This document shows, one piece after another, positions 51,487 to 60,148 of a stretch of DNA of 64,000 nucleotides (positions are counted from its first letter, which is position 1; the number at the start of each line of letters is the position of its first letter). The position numbers and the translations under genes are program-made. The stretch lies in assembly GCF_900115265.1 (NCBI RefSeq), contig NZ_FOVU01000007.1, positions 283,899 to 347,898 of the forward strand. The letters are read 5' to 3'. Below the pieces are notes generated by a model, which did not search any database, was not told where the DNA came from, and was given only the letters and a program-made list of their open reading frames with translations. This stretch comes from Bradyrhizobium sp. Ghvi (GTDB lineage: Bacteria > Pseudomonadota > Alphaproteobacteria > Rhizobiales > Xanthobacteraceae).

Positions 51487-53112
51487 CTACCGCGCATCCT
51501 CCAATATCATGTCGGAGGCCTTTTCGGCGATCATGATGATCGGCGCGTTGGTATTCCCCGAGACGAGGTCAGGCATGATCGAGCCGTCGACAACGCGAAG
51601 GCCGTCGAGCCCCCTCACCTTCAGCCGCTGGTCCACCACCGCCAGCGCGTCATTGCCCATACGACAGGTCGAGGTCGGATGATAGATGGTGCTGCCACGC
51701 TCGCGGCAATAATCCAGAATCTCGGCGTCCGTCGATACCTTCGCGCCGGGATCGTATTCGCCAGTCACGAACGGCTTCAGCGCCGGCGCATTCAGGATCT
51801 TGCGCAGGAACTTGATGCCTTCGACATTGGTGGTGCGGTCGGTCTCGGTGGACATGTAGTTGATACGGATCTCCGGCGGCACGGTCGGATCCGCGCTCCG
51901 GATGCGCAGGGAGCCCCGGCTCTCGGGGCGGAGCTGGCAGACCGAGGCGGTGAAGCCGGAGAAGTCATGCAGCCGCTCGCCCATCTTGTCGGTCGAGAAC
52001 GGCAGGAAGTGGACCTGGATGTCGGGCGACGCCAGCCGTGGATTGGTCTTGAAGAATGCGCCGGCGGTGCCGGCCGCGATCGTCAGCCAGCCTTTCCGGA
52101 AAAGCGCATAACGCGCGCCGGCCAGCGTCCGGCGCAGCGGATGATTGACAGTGTCGTTCAGCGTGATCTTCTGCGAGCAGCGCATCACGATGCGGACCTG
52201 CATGTGGTCCTGCAGATCATGCCCGACGCCTTGCGCATCCAGCACCACGTCGATGCCGTGCTTGCGCAGCAGGTCGGCGGGGCCAACGCCGGAGAGCTGC
52301 AACAGCTGCGGCGAGTTGTAGGCGCCGCTCGAGAGCACGACCTCCTTCCGCGCCCGCGCGCGGCGCACCGTTGCGCCCTGTCGGTACTCGATGCCAACCG
52401 CGCGGCGGCCCTCGAACAGCACGCGCTGGCCGAGCGCCCCGGTCTCGATCTTGAGATTGCTGCGCGTCTTCGCCGGGCCGAGATAGGCCACCGCCGTCGA
52501 GGCGCGGCGACCGTTGCGCGTGGTGGTCTGGAACAGGCCAACCCCCTCCTGCGTGGCGCCGTTGAAATCGGGATTGTAGGGCAAACCGGTCTCGACGGCG
52601 GCATCGATGAAGGCCTTCGACAGCGGATCGGTCACCACCATGTTGGAGACCGGCAGCGGCCCGCCGGTGCCGTGATATTGGTCCGCGCCGCGAGCCTGGT
52701 TCTCGGCCTTCTTGAAATAGGGCAGCACGTCGTCATAGCCCCAGCCGGCATTGCCGTGCTGGCGCCAGCGATCGTAATCCTCGTGCTGACCGCGCACGTA
52801 AAGAAGGCCGTTGATTGAGCTCGATCCGCCCAGCGTCTTGCCGCGCGGCTGGAACACTTGCCGCCCCTTCAGCTCGGGCTCCGGCTCGGTCTGGTACATC
52901 CAGTTGACGGACTTTTCCTTGAACAGCTTGCCGTAGCCGAGCGGCACGTGGATCCAGATGTTGGAGTCCTTCGGGCCGGCCTCGAGCAGCAGCACGCTGT
53001 GCCTGCCGTTCGCCGAAAGGCGGTTGGCGAGCACGCAGCCGGCCGAGCCGGCGCCGACGATGATGTAATCGAACTCGGGATCGTCAGGGGTGAGGGAGGA
53101 GGTTGCGTTCAT
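51487..53112 (-). CDS. GMC-family FAD oxidoreductase (choline dehydrogenase-like)
   Basis: A 541-residue flavoprotein. FAD binding is by FDYIIVGAGSAGCVLANRLS (residues 12-31) and GKTLGGSSSINGLLYVRGQ; the second GMC signature is SSGAYNSPQLLQLSGVGP. The active-site His is in YHPTSTCRMG near the C-terminus, and SGNTNAPIIMIAEKASDMI closes the FAD fold. It oxidises an alcohol (choline, alkanol or PEG-like). The bet genes are absent, so choline is not implied. It lies 55 bases after a TetR gene on the same strand and is likely controlled by it. Confidence 0.9.
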   Translation of the reverse strand: MNATSSLTPDDPEFDYIIVGAGSAGCVLANRLSANGRHSVLLLEAGPKDSNIWIHVPLGYGKLFKEKSVNWMYQTEPEPELKGRQVFQPRGKTLGGSSSINGLLYVRGQHEDYDRWRQHGNAGWGYDDVLPYFKKAENQARGADQYHGTGGPLPVSNMVVTDPLSKAFIDAAVETGLPYNPDFNGATQEGVGLFQTTTRNGRRASTAVAYLGPAKTRSNLKIETGALGQRVLFEGRRAVGIEYRQGATVRRARARKEVVLSSGAYNSPQLLQLSGVGPADLLRKHGIDVVLDAQGVGHDLQDHMQVRIVMRCSQKITLNDTVNHPLRRTLAGARYALFRKGWLTIAAGTAGAFFKTNPRLASPDIQVHFLPFSTDKMGERLHDFSGFTASVCQLRPESRGSLRIRSADPTVPPEIRINYMSTETDRTTNVEGIKFLRKILNAPALKPFVTGEYDPGAKVSTDAEILDYCRERGSTIYHPTSTCRMGNDALAVVDQRLKVRGLDGLRVVDGSIMPDLVSGNTNAPIIMIAEKASDMILEDAR

Positions 53113-53167
53113 GCGCGGCTGTTCTTCTTGTTGGGTCGTGGACGTTTCCGGTGTGTGACTAGCACAA

Positions 53168-53758
53168 TCATGCGCGCAGGCGCAGCGCCTCGACCAGCGA
53201 CTTGAACGCACGGGCATATTCCGCACCGGCCCTTGCGATATCGGCGCGCCCGGCGCAGGCGACCGCCGCCTCGGTCACCGCGCCGAGCAACAGCCGCGCC
53301 AGCGGCTCGACCGGCTGCTTGGCGATCAGGCCAGCCTCCATCGCCATCGAAAGCGCGCGCGGCATCTTGCCGCCAAAGTGCTTCGCGTCGATCTCGCGCC
53401 AGCGTTCCCAGCCGAGCACCGCCGGGCCATCGCGCAGGATGATCTGGCCGGTCGGGCCCTTGGCGGTCGCGGCAAAGTAATGCTGCGTGCCGGCGACCAT
53501 CGCAGCCAGCACGTCCTTTTCGGTGCGCGCGGCGCTATCGATCTCCATCACCAGATCGCGCGAGACGGAATCGAACACGGCTTCGAACACCGCCTCCTTC
53601 GTCTTGAAGTGATGATAGACCGCGCCCTTGGCGATGCCGGCCGCGTCCGCGATCTCATCGATCGTGGTGGCTGCAAAGCCCTGCGTTCCGAACAGTCGGC
53701 GCGCCGCCGCCAGGATCGCCTCCGATGTCGCCGCCCGCCGTTCCGCCTGTTTCGCCAT
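53168..53758 (-). CDS. TetR-family repressor
   Basis: A 196-residue regulator. The helix-turn-helix is residues 12-57 (ILAAARRLFGTQGFAATTID, then DAAGIAKGAVYHHFKTKEAVF). The C-terminal region resembles the TetR_C group with DGPAVLGWERWREIDAKHF. It is divergent from the NTF2-like gene, with clustered operator dyads in between, and is 55 bases upstream of the GMC oxidoreductase gene. It therefore probably controls both directions and itself. Confidence 0.9.
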   Translation of the reverse strand: MAKQAERRAATSEAILAAARRLFGTQGFAATTIDEIADAAGIAKGAVYHHFKTKEAVFEAVFDSVSRDLVMEIDSAARTEKDVLAAMVAGTQHYFAATAKGPTGQIILRDGPAVLGWERWREIDAKHFGGKMPRALSMAMEAGLIAKQPVEPLARLLLGAVTEAAVACAGRADIARAGAEYARAFKSLVEALRLRA

Positions 53759-53803
53759 GAGTTTGGTCTAAGCGAATTCGCAACGCGCCGCCAGTTGACT
53801 TTT

Positions 53804-53839
53804 CGACCATCGGTCGGTATTTACCGACTATCAGTCGGT
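53804..53839. promoter_or_regulatory. Clustered TetR operator dyads in a divergent promoter region
   Basis: Three overlapping perfect inverted repeats share the half site GTCGG(T): CGACC-ATC-GGTCG (53804-53816), GTCGGT-ATTT-ACCGAC (53813-53828) and ACCGACT-ATC-AGTCGGT (53823-53839). They lie between the TetR start (53758) and the NTF2-like gene start (53859), only 20 bases from the latter. This is the expected target of the adjacent TetR protein. Confidence 0.8.
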
Positions 53840-53858
53840 TTTTATCATGAGGTCTGCC

Positions 53859-54224
53859 ATGCCGAACCGTGACGTCGTCGAAGCCTTTGCCAAGCACCTG
53901 GAGGAGGGAGACTTCGTCGGCGCGATCGAACATTTTTACGCGCCCGACGCCGCCACTTATGAGAACGACGCCGAGCCGACGGTTGGTCGGGACAAGCTGG
54001 CAGCAAAGGAGCGCGGCGTGCTGGCTGCGTTCAAACAGGTCAAGGCCGTCCGTATCGGGCCGAGCATGGTCGAGGGCGATCATGTTGCCACGCGGTGGAG
54101 ATTCAGCTTCACCAATGCCGAAGGCGTCACGCGCACGCTGGATGAAATCGCGTGGCAGACCTGGCGGGGCGATCAGCTGATCGAGGAACGGTTCTACTAC
54201 GACCCGAAGCAGCTCGGACGCTGA
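53859..54224 (+). CDS. SnoaL/NTF2-like protein controlled by the adjacent TetR site
   Basis: A 121-residue protein of the ketosteroid-isomerase-like fold: MPNRDVVEAFAKHLEEGDFV, AIEHFYAPDAATYENDAEPT, GRDKLAAKERGVLAAFKQV, and a terminal QLIEERFYYDPKQL strand. The ATG at 53859 has GAGG six bases upstream, so it is preferred to the ATG at 53847. Position beside the operator cluster suggests joint induction with the GMC oxidoreductase. Members bind or isomerise small hydrophobic molecules. Confidence 0.82.
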   Translation: MPNRDVVEAFAKHLEEGDFVGAIEHFYAPDAATYENDAEPTVGRDKLAAKERGVLAAFKQVKAVRIGPSMVEGDHVATRWRFSFTNAEGVTRTLDEIAWQTWRGDQLIEERFYYDPKQLGR

Positions 54225-54230
54225 CGCAAA

Positions 54231-54470
54231 TTACGCGACACGTTCCTTATCCGGCCGTTCCTCCGGTTGTTCAGCCGGGGTCGCGGTTTCCTCCAATCCC
54301 CTGTCGTAATTGCTTGCCAACCTCTCGATGCTGTCCGCCCACATCCTCAACATCGAGATCTGCAATTTCATGATCGGCCTCAGGGCATTCATGCCAAGGG
54401 CTGTCGCCGAGGCGATGCCGCCCTGCGGATTGCGCGCGAAACGATTTGCGTTGGTGGGCTTGTCTACCAT
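54231..54470 (-). CDS. Small hypothetical protein, phasin-like character
   Basis: A 79-residue protein. The middle (ALGMNALRPIMKLQISMLRM, then WADSIERLASNYDRGLEETA) is an amphipathic helix reminiscent of phasins, which coat polyhydroxyalkanoate granules. The resemblance is only in character. It overlaps the end of the gene at 54464-54781 by seven bases, so the two form an operon. Function unknown. Confidence 0.6.
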   Translation of the reverse strand: MVDKPTNANRFARNPQGGIASATALGMNALRPIMKLQISMLRMWADSIERLASNYDRGLEETATPAEQPEERPDKERVA

Positions 54471-54781
54471 GTCGTTCGCTCCTTCGATTTGGCGTCAGGA
54501 CCAGGTGTCTGCTGTGATTTGCGGGATGCCAGACATTCGGCCAGAACCTGATCTGCCGCGAGTCTCGCACATCGCTCGTCATGCAGCTCGTCGAGCTTTT
54601 TCAAGTAAGCGACAGCCGCTATTTGCAGGAGATCGAAACTGTCTTCGCCGGTACCACGGAGATGGGTGACGTAGCGATGGAGAGCAGAACGTCTGTTGTC
54701 GTTCTCGCTGATGCCGCTATGGAGCAGCAGGTAGTTCCGCCAAGCGAATGCACACGCACCTTCGATGGCCTGAGAAGTCAT
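54464..54781 (-). CDS. Small hypothetical protein
   Basis: A 105-residue, largely helical protein beginning MTSQAIEGACAFAWRNYLLL, with EDSFDLLQIAAVAYLKKLDE and a polar C-terminus (SQQTPGPDAKSKERTTW). Start chosen at 54781 because GGAGGTG precedes it; a longer frame upstream is implausible. It overlaps the next small gene. Upstream, GGAAC (54827-54823), 16 bases, CTTT (54806-54803) is a weak match to an EcfG promoter at the right distance. No domain recognised. Confidence 0.62.
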   Translation of the reverse strand: MTSQAIEGACAFAWRNYLLLHSGISENDNRRSALHRYVTHLRGTGEDSFDLLQIAAVAYLKKLDELHDERCARLAADQVLAECLASRKSQQTPGPDAKSKERTTW

Positions 54782-55095
54782 GGACACCTCCCAAAGGCCG
54801 AGAAAGACTGACGACACGTTTCGTTCCGCAAATTCCTGCAAATGTAACGTTGTTCCGTAGCTGCGCTGCAGCGCGTTTGCACCACCGGCCGCGCGGCGCG
54901 CCACGCGACGGCGTCAGCGAGGAAAACCGAGCACGGGTCATCGCCGCATTTGTATCGATTTGTTAGCGATACACCGACTTGAACACGCAGAAGCGGCCGA
55001 AGTCACAGCCGCAAACGGGGATAATTCATAGATCGTCAAAGGTTTGCGGCGAATTCTCCTGACCGAGCCGGACCACCGGCACCTGCAGGCCCTGA
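54782..55095. other. Gene-free divergent region
   Basis: 314 bases between the small hypothetical operon (-) and the GGDEF-EAL gene (+). It holds the weak EcfG-like promoter described for the minus-strand gene and a perfect 12-bp palindrome GCGCTGCAGCGC (54863-54874). The open frames here are shadows or short Arg-rich runs. I see no RNA gene. Confidence 0.5.
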
Positions 55096-57057
55096 ATGCG
55101 GACCCAATTGACCTCTTATGTCGCGCGGCTGTTCGCCGGCGATCTGTCGGCCTTTGGCGGTCCCACAACCGACGAAACCGCCGCCGGCCATATCCGTGCG
55201 GAACAGATGTCGCTGGTGCTCGGCTATTCGGTCGGCATCATGCTTGCCAATGCCTGCAATGCCACTGTGCTCGCGATTGCGCTGTGGCAATCGCCCGACC
55301 GGACCTTCGCGTCGATCTGGGCAGTTATCGTCGCCGGGGCCGCGATCGCGTTCGGCTTGCAATCCCGCGCTTCGCGCAGGATCACAAAACCGCAATTCGT
55401 CTCCCGCCGCGCCATCCATCGGCTGGTGCGCAACGCCTTCATCCTCGGCATCGCCTGGGGCATCGTCCCGGTCGCCTTCTTCGCAAACGCATCCACCGGA
55501 GGCCAGCTCGTCATCACCTGCCTGTGCGCGGGCATGCTGGCCGGCGGCGCGCTCGCCTTTGCCACCCTCCCGATCGCGGCCATTGCGTTCACGGCTCCCA
55601 TCTTCGTCGGCGTCGCGATCTGTCTCAGCCGTAGCGACGAGATCGCCTTCCTGCTGATCGCTTTCCTCGTCGTGGTCTATGGCTGCGTGCTGCTGCGCGG
55701 CGTCTTCGTCAATTCGTTCGCTTTCGCGCGCCGGGTCATGCGGCAGATCGAGGCGGAACGCACGGTCAGGCGAGACCCGCTGACCCATTTGCCCAACCGC
55801 GTCGCCTTCAACGAGACGCTCGATGGCGCGCTGAAGCGCCTTGCGCTTTCGGGCGAGGAGTTCGCGGTGCTGCTGCTCGACCTCGATCGCTTCAAGGAGG
55901 TCAACGACCGCTTCGGCCATCCCGCCGGCGACGCGTTTCTGGTCCAGGTCGCAGGCCGGCTGGAACGCTGCACCCGCGCGGCCGAGCACGTCGCACGCAT
56001 CGGCGGCGACGAGTTCGCACTGGTGATGGCCAATCTGACGCGGCCTGAGGATGCGCTCGAGATCGCCGAGCGTTTCGTCGCAGCCTTCGACGAACCGTTC
56101 CTGCTCGACGGCCGCGAGATCTTTGGTGCAACCAGCGTCGGCATCGTGCTGGCACCGCGCGATGGCAACACGCCGCTCGACCTCATGAAGAATGCGGATG
56201 CCGCACTCTACCGCGCCAAGAAGGCCGGTCCCGGCACGGTCTGCTTCTTCGAGGAGGCCGACGACAAAGCCTCCCGCGACCGCAAGATGCTGCAATCGGA
56301 TCTCGCAGGTGCCATCGCACGCGACGAGTTGTTCCTGGTGTTCCAGCCATTTTTCGATCTCGGCGAAAACCGCATCACCGGCTTCGAGGCGCTGCTGCGC
56401 TGGCAGCATTCAACGCGCGGACTGGTGCCGCCGAGCGAGTTCATCCCGATCGCGGAAGAAACCGGGCTGATCCACGAGATCGGCGAATGGGTCATTCGCC
56501 GCGCCTGTGCGACGCTGAAGGATTGGCCGGACGACATCCGGGTCGCCGTCAATTTCTCGGCGGCGCAGTTTCACAACACCGGCATTCTCCAGAGCATCGT
56601 GCAGGCGCTGGCGGACGCCAAGGTCGCTCCTGACCGGCTCGAGATCGAGATCACGGAATCGATGCTGCTGTCGAAATACGGGTCGGCCGCCTCGATCCTC
56701 AACGCGCTGCTGGAGTTAGGTGCCACGGTGGCGCTGGATGATTTCGGCACCGGCTTCTCGTCGCTGACCTATTTGCGCAAGCTGCCGTTCAGCCGTATCA
56801 AGATCGATCAATCCTTCATCCGCGACATGCTGGTGCAGCCGGATTGCGCGGCGATCGTAAAATCGGTGATTTCGCTGGCGCGCGACCTCAAGATCGGCGT
56901 GGTCGCCGAAGGCGTCGAGACCACCGACCAGCTCGACTATCTCAGGCAGACCGGTTGCGACGAGGTGCAAGGCTACGTGATCAGTCGCCCGGTGTCGGCC
57001 AACGGCGTGCAGGCGCTGCTGGAGACGAAGAAGCTTCGGCCGATTTTTGCGGCGTAG
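55096..57057 (+). CDS. Membrane-bound GGDEF-EAL protein (cyclic di-GMP turnover)
   Basis: A 653-residue protein. About six membrane helices in residues 40-205 form the N-terminal sensor. The GGDEF domain (RDPLTHLPNRVAFNETLDGA; LLDLDRFKEVNDRFGHPAGD) keeps the intact site RIGGDEFALVM near residue 306. The EAL domain keeps FEALLRWQHSTRG (about 430), the metal-binding Asn and Glu (RVAVNFSAAQF; LEIEITESML), the Asp pair in VALDDFGTGFSSL and KIDQSFI, and AEGVET. Both activities look competent, so it may switch between making and breaking cyclic di-GMP. Monocistronic. Confidence 0.93.
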   Translation: MRTQLTSYVARLFAGDLSAFGGPTTDETAAGHIRAEQMSLVLGYSVGIMLANACNATVLAIALWQSPDRTFASIWAVIVAGAAIAFGLQSRASRRITKPQFVSRRAIHRLVRNAFILGIAWGIVPVAFFANASTGGQLVITCLCAGMLAGGALAFATLPIAAIAFTAPIFVGVAICLSRSDEIAFLLIAFLVVVYGCVLLRGVFVNSFAFARRVMRQIEAERTVRRDPLTHLPNRVAFNETLDGALKRLALSGEEFAVLLLDLDRFKEVNDRFGHPAGDAFLVQVAGRLERCTRAAEHVARIGGDEFALVMANLTRPEDALEIAERFVAAFDEPFLLDGREIFGATSVGIVLAPRDGNTPLDLMKNADAALYRAKKAGPGTVCFFEEADDKASRDRKMLQSDLAGAIARDELFLVFQPFFDLGENRITGFEALLRWQHSTRGLVPPSEFIPIAEETGLIHEIGEWVIRRACATLKDWPDDIRVAVNFSAAQFHNTGILQSIVQALADAKVAPDRLEIEITESMLLSKYGSAASILNALLELGATVALDDFGTGFSSLTYLRKLPFSRIKIDQSFIRDMLVQPDCAAIVKSVISLARDLKIGVVAEGVETTDQLDYLRQTGCDEVQGYVISRPVSANGVQALLETKKLRPIFAA

Positions 57058-57071
57058 GGCATGTTACGGCG

Positions 57072-58052
57072 TCAAACCGCATCCGCGCGCAGCAACGTAT
57101 CCACCGTGATCGTGCCCCGCGCGCGCGAGACGCAGGCGCAGATCTTCTGGTTGCTCTCTTTCTGGTGATCGCTGAAGAAAACGTCGCGATGATCGATCTC
57201 GCCGTCGACGGCGACGACGTCGATGGCGCAGAGGCCGCATTCGCCGCGCTTGCAATCGGATATCACCTCAAAGCCGCTGGCGTTGAGTACGTCCAGCATC
57301 GAACGCTCGCGGGGGACCTCGAGCTCGACACCGGAGTCCTTCAGGCGCACGCGGAAGGTTTCGGTCGGCAGCGTGCCGCTGGAGCCGAAGGTCTCATAGC
57401 GAAGGTCAGTCAACGGATGGCCGGCGCCGATCCAGGCGTGGCGCGCGGCATCGAGCATCCGCATCGGGCCGCAGAACAGCGCCAGTGTGCCCTTCGGGAG
57501 TGACGCGAACAAACCGTCGAGATCGATACGCCTGCCTTCGTCGCCGGCGTGAACGACCATCCGCTCACCGAGCACCTCATCGAGATCATCGAGATAGGCG
57601 GCATCACCGCGCGAGCGCACGGCATAATGCAGCGTGACATTGGCCCCGCGCCGCGCCAGCGTCTGCGCAGCGCCGAGGATGGGCGTGATGCCGATGCCGC
57701 CGGCGATCAGGCAATAGTTTTCCCGCGCCCAGTCCACTGCGAGAAGCGAGGCCGGCCGGGTGATGTCGAGCCGCGCGCCCGGCTGCAAAGACCACATGTA
57801 ACGCGAGCCCCCGCGGGAATCCTCGGCCCGGCGGACCGCGATCCTGAAGCCTTGCGGCGAGGCTTCGCCGACCAGCGAATAGGACCTCGCCTCCGGCTGG
57901 CCGTCGATGGTGACGCTGACATTGATATGGCTGCCAACGGGATAAGCGGCGCCGTCGAACTGGTCCGGCCGGATCAGGAATTCGCGGATGCCGGGCGACA
58001 GGTCGCGGGTCGAGACCAGCGTTGCCGGAATCCAGGTTTCGAGGAAACGCAT
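57072..58052 (-). CDS. vanB: Vanillate demethylase-type reductase subunit
   Basis: A 326-residue phthalate-dioxygenase-reductase-like protein that feeds NADH electrons to the Rieske oxygenase. FMN is held by the N-terminal barrel (ARSYSLVGEASPQGFRIAV), NAD by IAGGIGITPILGAAQ (about residue 118), and the C-terminal plant-type [2Fe-2S] domain has CKRGECGLCAIDVV plus a late Cys in KICACVSRA. It is ten bases after the GntR gene. The gene symbol assumes that the oxygenase is VanA-like; a related aromatic O-demethylase is possible. Confidence 0.88.
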   Translation of the reverse strand: MRFLETWIPATLVSTRDLSPGIREFLIRPDQFDGAAYPVGSHINVSVTIDGQPEARSYSLVGEASPQGFRIAVRRAEDSRGGSRYMWSLQPGARLDITRPASLLAVDWARENYCLIAGGIGITPILGAAQTLARRGANVTLHYAVRSRGDAAYLDDLDEVLGERMVVHAGDEGRRIDLDGLFASLPKGTLALFCGPMRMLDAARHAWIGAGHPLTDLRYETFGSSGTLPTETFRVRLKDSGVELEVPRERSMLDVLNASGFEVISDCKRGECGLCAIDVVAVDGEIDHRDVFFSDHQKESNQKICACVSRARGTITVDTLLRADAV

Positions 58053-58062
58053 GGCATTGCCC

Positions 58063-58815
58063 TCAATCGGTTGCGGTCTTGATCAGCGCGAGCGCTGGCA
58101 AGAGGTCGAGATGGGTTCGGTTGCGCAGCGCGAGCCGCAAATTGCGCACCGCGAGCCGCGCATGCTCGCGCATGACGGCTTCCGCGCGCGCGCCCTCGCG
58201 GTTCTCGATCGCGTCGATCACGACGCGGTGGTGCTCCTGCCCGATGATCAGGATCTGCTGCGCTTCGGGCAGCGCCGATTGCGCCATCACGAAGCCGCTC
58301 GGCGAGGCGAACGGCAGCGCCGAGGCGCGGTCGATCTGCCGGATCAAGGGCGGGCTGCGCGACAGTTCGGTCAGCAGCGCATGGAAGCGCGCGTTCAGCG
58401 TGACATAGGACGAGAAGGCCTCGATCGAGATCGGCACCTGGCCCAGCAGCTCGTCGATGGCGGCGAGGCACTCCTTCAGCGGCTCGAGTTCGCGTGCGGA
58501 GACGCCGCGCTCGGCGGCGAAGCGCGCGGCAAGGCCTTCCAGCGTGCCGCGCAGCTCGATGGAATCGGAGATGTCGCGCTCGGAAAACGCTTTCACCATG
58601 AAGCCGCCGGAAGGAATCGCTTCCAGCAGCCCCTCCTCCTCCAGCCGCACCAGCGCCATGCGCACTGGCGTGCGCGAGGCGCCTGTCGTCTCCACCGCCT
58701 GAAGCTCGGAGATGCGCTCGCCCGGACGCAAGGAGCCATCCAGGATCTGTTCGCGCAACGCCAGCTGCGCCTTCACCGTCTGCGAGACGGAGCGGTCGAC
58801 CTCACGCTCGGCCAT
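58063..58815 (-). CDS. vanR: GntR-family (FadR/FCD) regulator of the van operon
   Basis: A 250-residue regulator. The winged helix is at residues 13-75 (VKAQLALREQILDGSLRPGE, then GASRTPVRMALVRLEEEGLL), and the C-terminal FCD ligand domain is helical with the metal-binding His region LNARFHALLTELS. VanR proteins of this class repress vanAB and release when vanillate binds. It is encoded between vanA and vanB, three bases after vanA, so repressor and enzymes share one transcript. Likely targets are the TGTATACA sites at 59897-59981. Confidence 0.87.
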   Translation of the reverse strand: MAEREVDRSVSQTVKAQLALREQILDGSLRPGERISELQAVETTGASRTPVRMALVRLEEEGLLEAIPSGGFMVKAFSERDISDSIELRGTLEGLAARFAAERGVSARELEPLKECLAAIDELLGQVPISIEAFSSYVTLNARFHALLTELSRSPPLIRQIDRASALPFASPSGFVMAQSALPEAQQILIIGQEHHRVVIDAIENREGARAEAVMREHARLAVRNLRLALRNRTHLDLLPALALIKTATD

Positions 58816-58818
58816 GGT

Positions 58819-59868
58819 CTACTCCGCCGCCTGGAGGTGCTTTGGCGGGTTTTCCTTCGCCACCATCTTGTCGATCAGCCTGCGCGTCCACATCGCGCCG
58901 GCGTCGATGTTGAGATTGTAGAAGATGCGATCCGGGTTCTCGTCCATCGCGCGCTGCTGCGCCTCCAGGATCAGCTCGTCCTCGCGGAAGATGCCGGAGA
59001 CGCCCTCGCGGATCTCGGTGGTGATGCGCTGCTCGCCGATCTGGTAGTTGCGGACGAACGCCCAGAAATAGTGGCAGGTCTTCTCGGTTTCCGGCGTGAT
59101 GGTGTTGAGCACGAAGCCGTTGACGCCCTGCGAGCGGTCGCCTTCGGGCGCTCCGGTGCCTGTCGGCGCCACGCCGACGTCGATGGCGACGGTGCACGGC
59201 GCCTCGAAGCGGATGATCTGCCAGCGATCGACGGGGCCGGACTTGCCGAGCTGCTTGGCCCAGAACGGCGGCGGCTCGATGTTGCGCATCCAGCGCGTCA
59301 CCGTCACCGTCTTCTCGCCATGGGTGACGTCGAACGGCGCTTCTGCGACCGCGTCATTTCCAATCGACGAGCCGTGCACAAAAGTCTCATGGGTAAGGTC
59401 CATGAGATTGTCGAGCACGAGGCGATAGTCGCAATTGACGTGAATGGTCTTGCCGTCGCCCGCCCAGGCCGGATCGTGATTCCAGTGCATGTGGGGGACG
59501 AGCGCGGGATCGGCCAGCGCCGGATCGCCCATCCAGAGCCAGATATAGCGGTGACGCTCGACCACCGGATAGGCGCGCACGCAGGCCGACGGATTGATGG
59601 TCTCCTGCGAGGGCATGAAGGTGCAGCGGCCCTGCGCGTTGAATTTGAGGCCGTGATAGCCGCAGACGACGGTGTCGCCTTCGAGCCGGCCCTTGGACAG
59701 CGGCACCAGACGGTGCCAGCAGGCATCCTCCAGCGCGGCCACCGAGCCGTCGGCCTTGCGGTACATCACAATATGCTTGCCGCAGATCGTCCGCGGCAAC
59801 AACGCCGGCTTCACCTCGGCGTCCCAGGCGGCGGCGTACCAGGCGTTCATGGGGAAGGGCTTTGTCAT
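58819..59868 (-). CDS. vanA: Rieske oxygenase, vanillate O-demethylase-like large subunit
   Basis: A 349-residue ring-type oxygenase. The Rieske cluster ligands are CWHRLVPLSKG and CGYHGLKF (Cys-x-His and Cys-x2-His, near residues 50-72). The catalytic non-haem iron site is in DNLMDLTHETFVHGS, where Asp and two His fit the 2-His-1-carboxylate triad, with a distal Asp in NIDAGAMW. VanA converts vanillate to protocatechuate and formaldehyde. First gene of the operon vanA-vanR-vanB; its promoter region bears the GntR sites. Substrate assignment is by gene order and similarity. Confidence 0.88.
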   Translation of the reverse strand: MTKPFPMNAWYAAAWDAEVKPALLPRTICGKHIVMYRKADGSVAALEDACWHRLVPLSKGRLEGDTVVCGYHGLKFNAQGRCTFMPSQETINPSACVRAYPVVERHRYIWLWMGDPALADPALVPHMHWNHDPAWAGDGKTIHVNCDYRLVLDNLMDLTHETFVHGSSIGNDAVAEAPFDVTHGEKTVTVTRWMRNIEPPPFWAKQLGKSGPVDRWQIIRFEAPCTVAIDVGVAPTGTGAPEGDRSQGVNGFVLNTITPETEKTCHYFWAFVRNYQIGEQRITTEIREGVSGIFREDELILEAQQRAMDENPDRIFYNLNIDAGAMWTRRLIDKMVAKENPPKHLQAAE

Positions 59869-59896
59869 GGGCGATCTCCCGAGGCTTATGTATGCG

Positions 59897-59981
59897 TTGT
59901 GTATACAATAGCGAGGGCATGAAATTGTTCAAGCTGAAAACGGAGGTATTGGAACACCAATTTAAATCTGGATGTATACAT
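59897..59981 (-). promoter_or_regulatory. Two TGTATACA operator sites before vanA
   Basis: TGTATACA occurs at 59900-59907 (within TTGTGTATACAAT, 59897-59909) and at 59973-59980 (within the perfect palindrome ATGTATACAT, 59972-59981), 73 bases apart. GTATAC cores are characteristic of FCD-type GntR operators. The first site is 29 bases before the vanA ATG. Two sites seven helix turns apart could allow looping. Confidence 0.72.
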
Positions 59982-59993
59982 AGACAACCGTGA

Positions 59994-60097
59994 GTCATTC
60001 CCCGCGAAAGCGGGGAATCCAGTACTCCGGGGCGGATGTTGGGTTCACACAACTGGAGCCGCGGCGTACTGGATCACCCGCTTTCGCGGGTGATGAC
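59994..60097. repeat. Palindromic intergenic repeat, family A-like (diverged)
   Basis: Starts GTCATTCCCCGCGAAAGCGG, which is itself a hairpin, and ends CACCCGCTTTCGCGGGTGATGAC. An inner CCAGTACTCC / GTACTGG pair completes a three-stem structure. It lies between the van promoter region and the end of pgm. Confidence 0.78.
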
Positions 60098-60148
60098 AGA
60101 TGCGGCGCCTCCTCTCGGAGGGCGCCGAAGGTCCTCGCTGAGAGAGCC

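Noticed and set aside
54803..54827. EcfG promoter for the gene at 54464-54781
   Set aside because: The -35 GGAAC is good but the -10 reads CTTT rather than CGTT; kept only as a weak remark.
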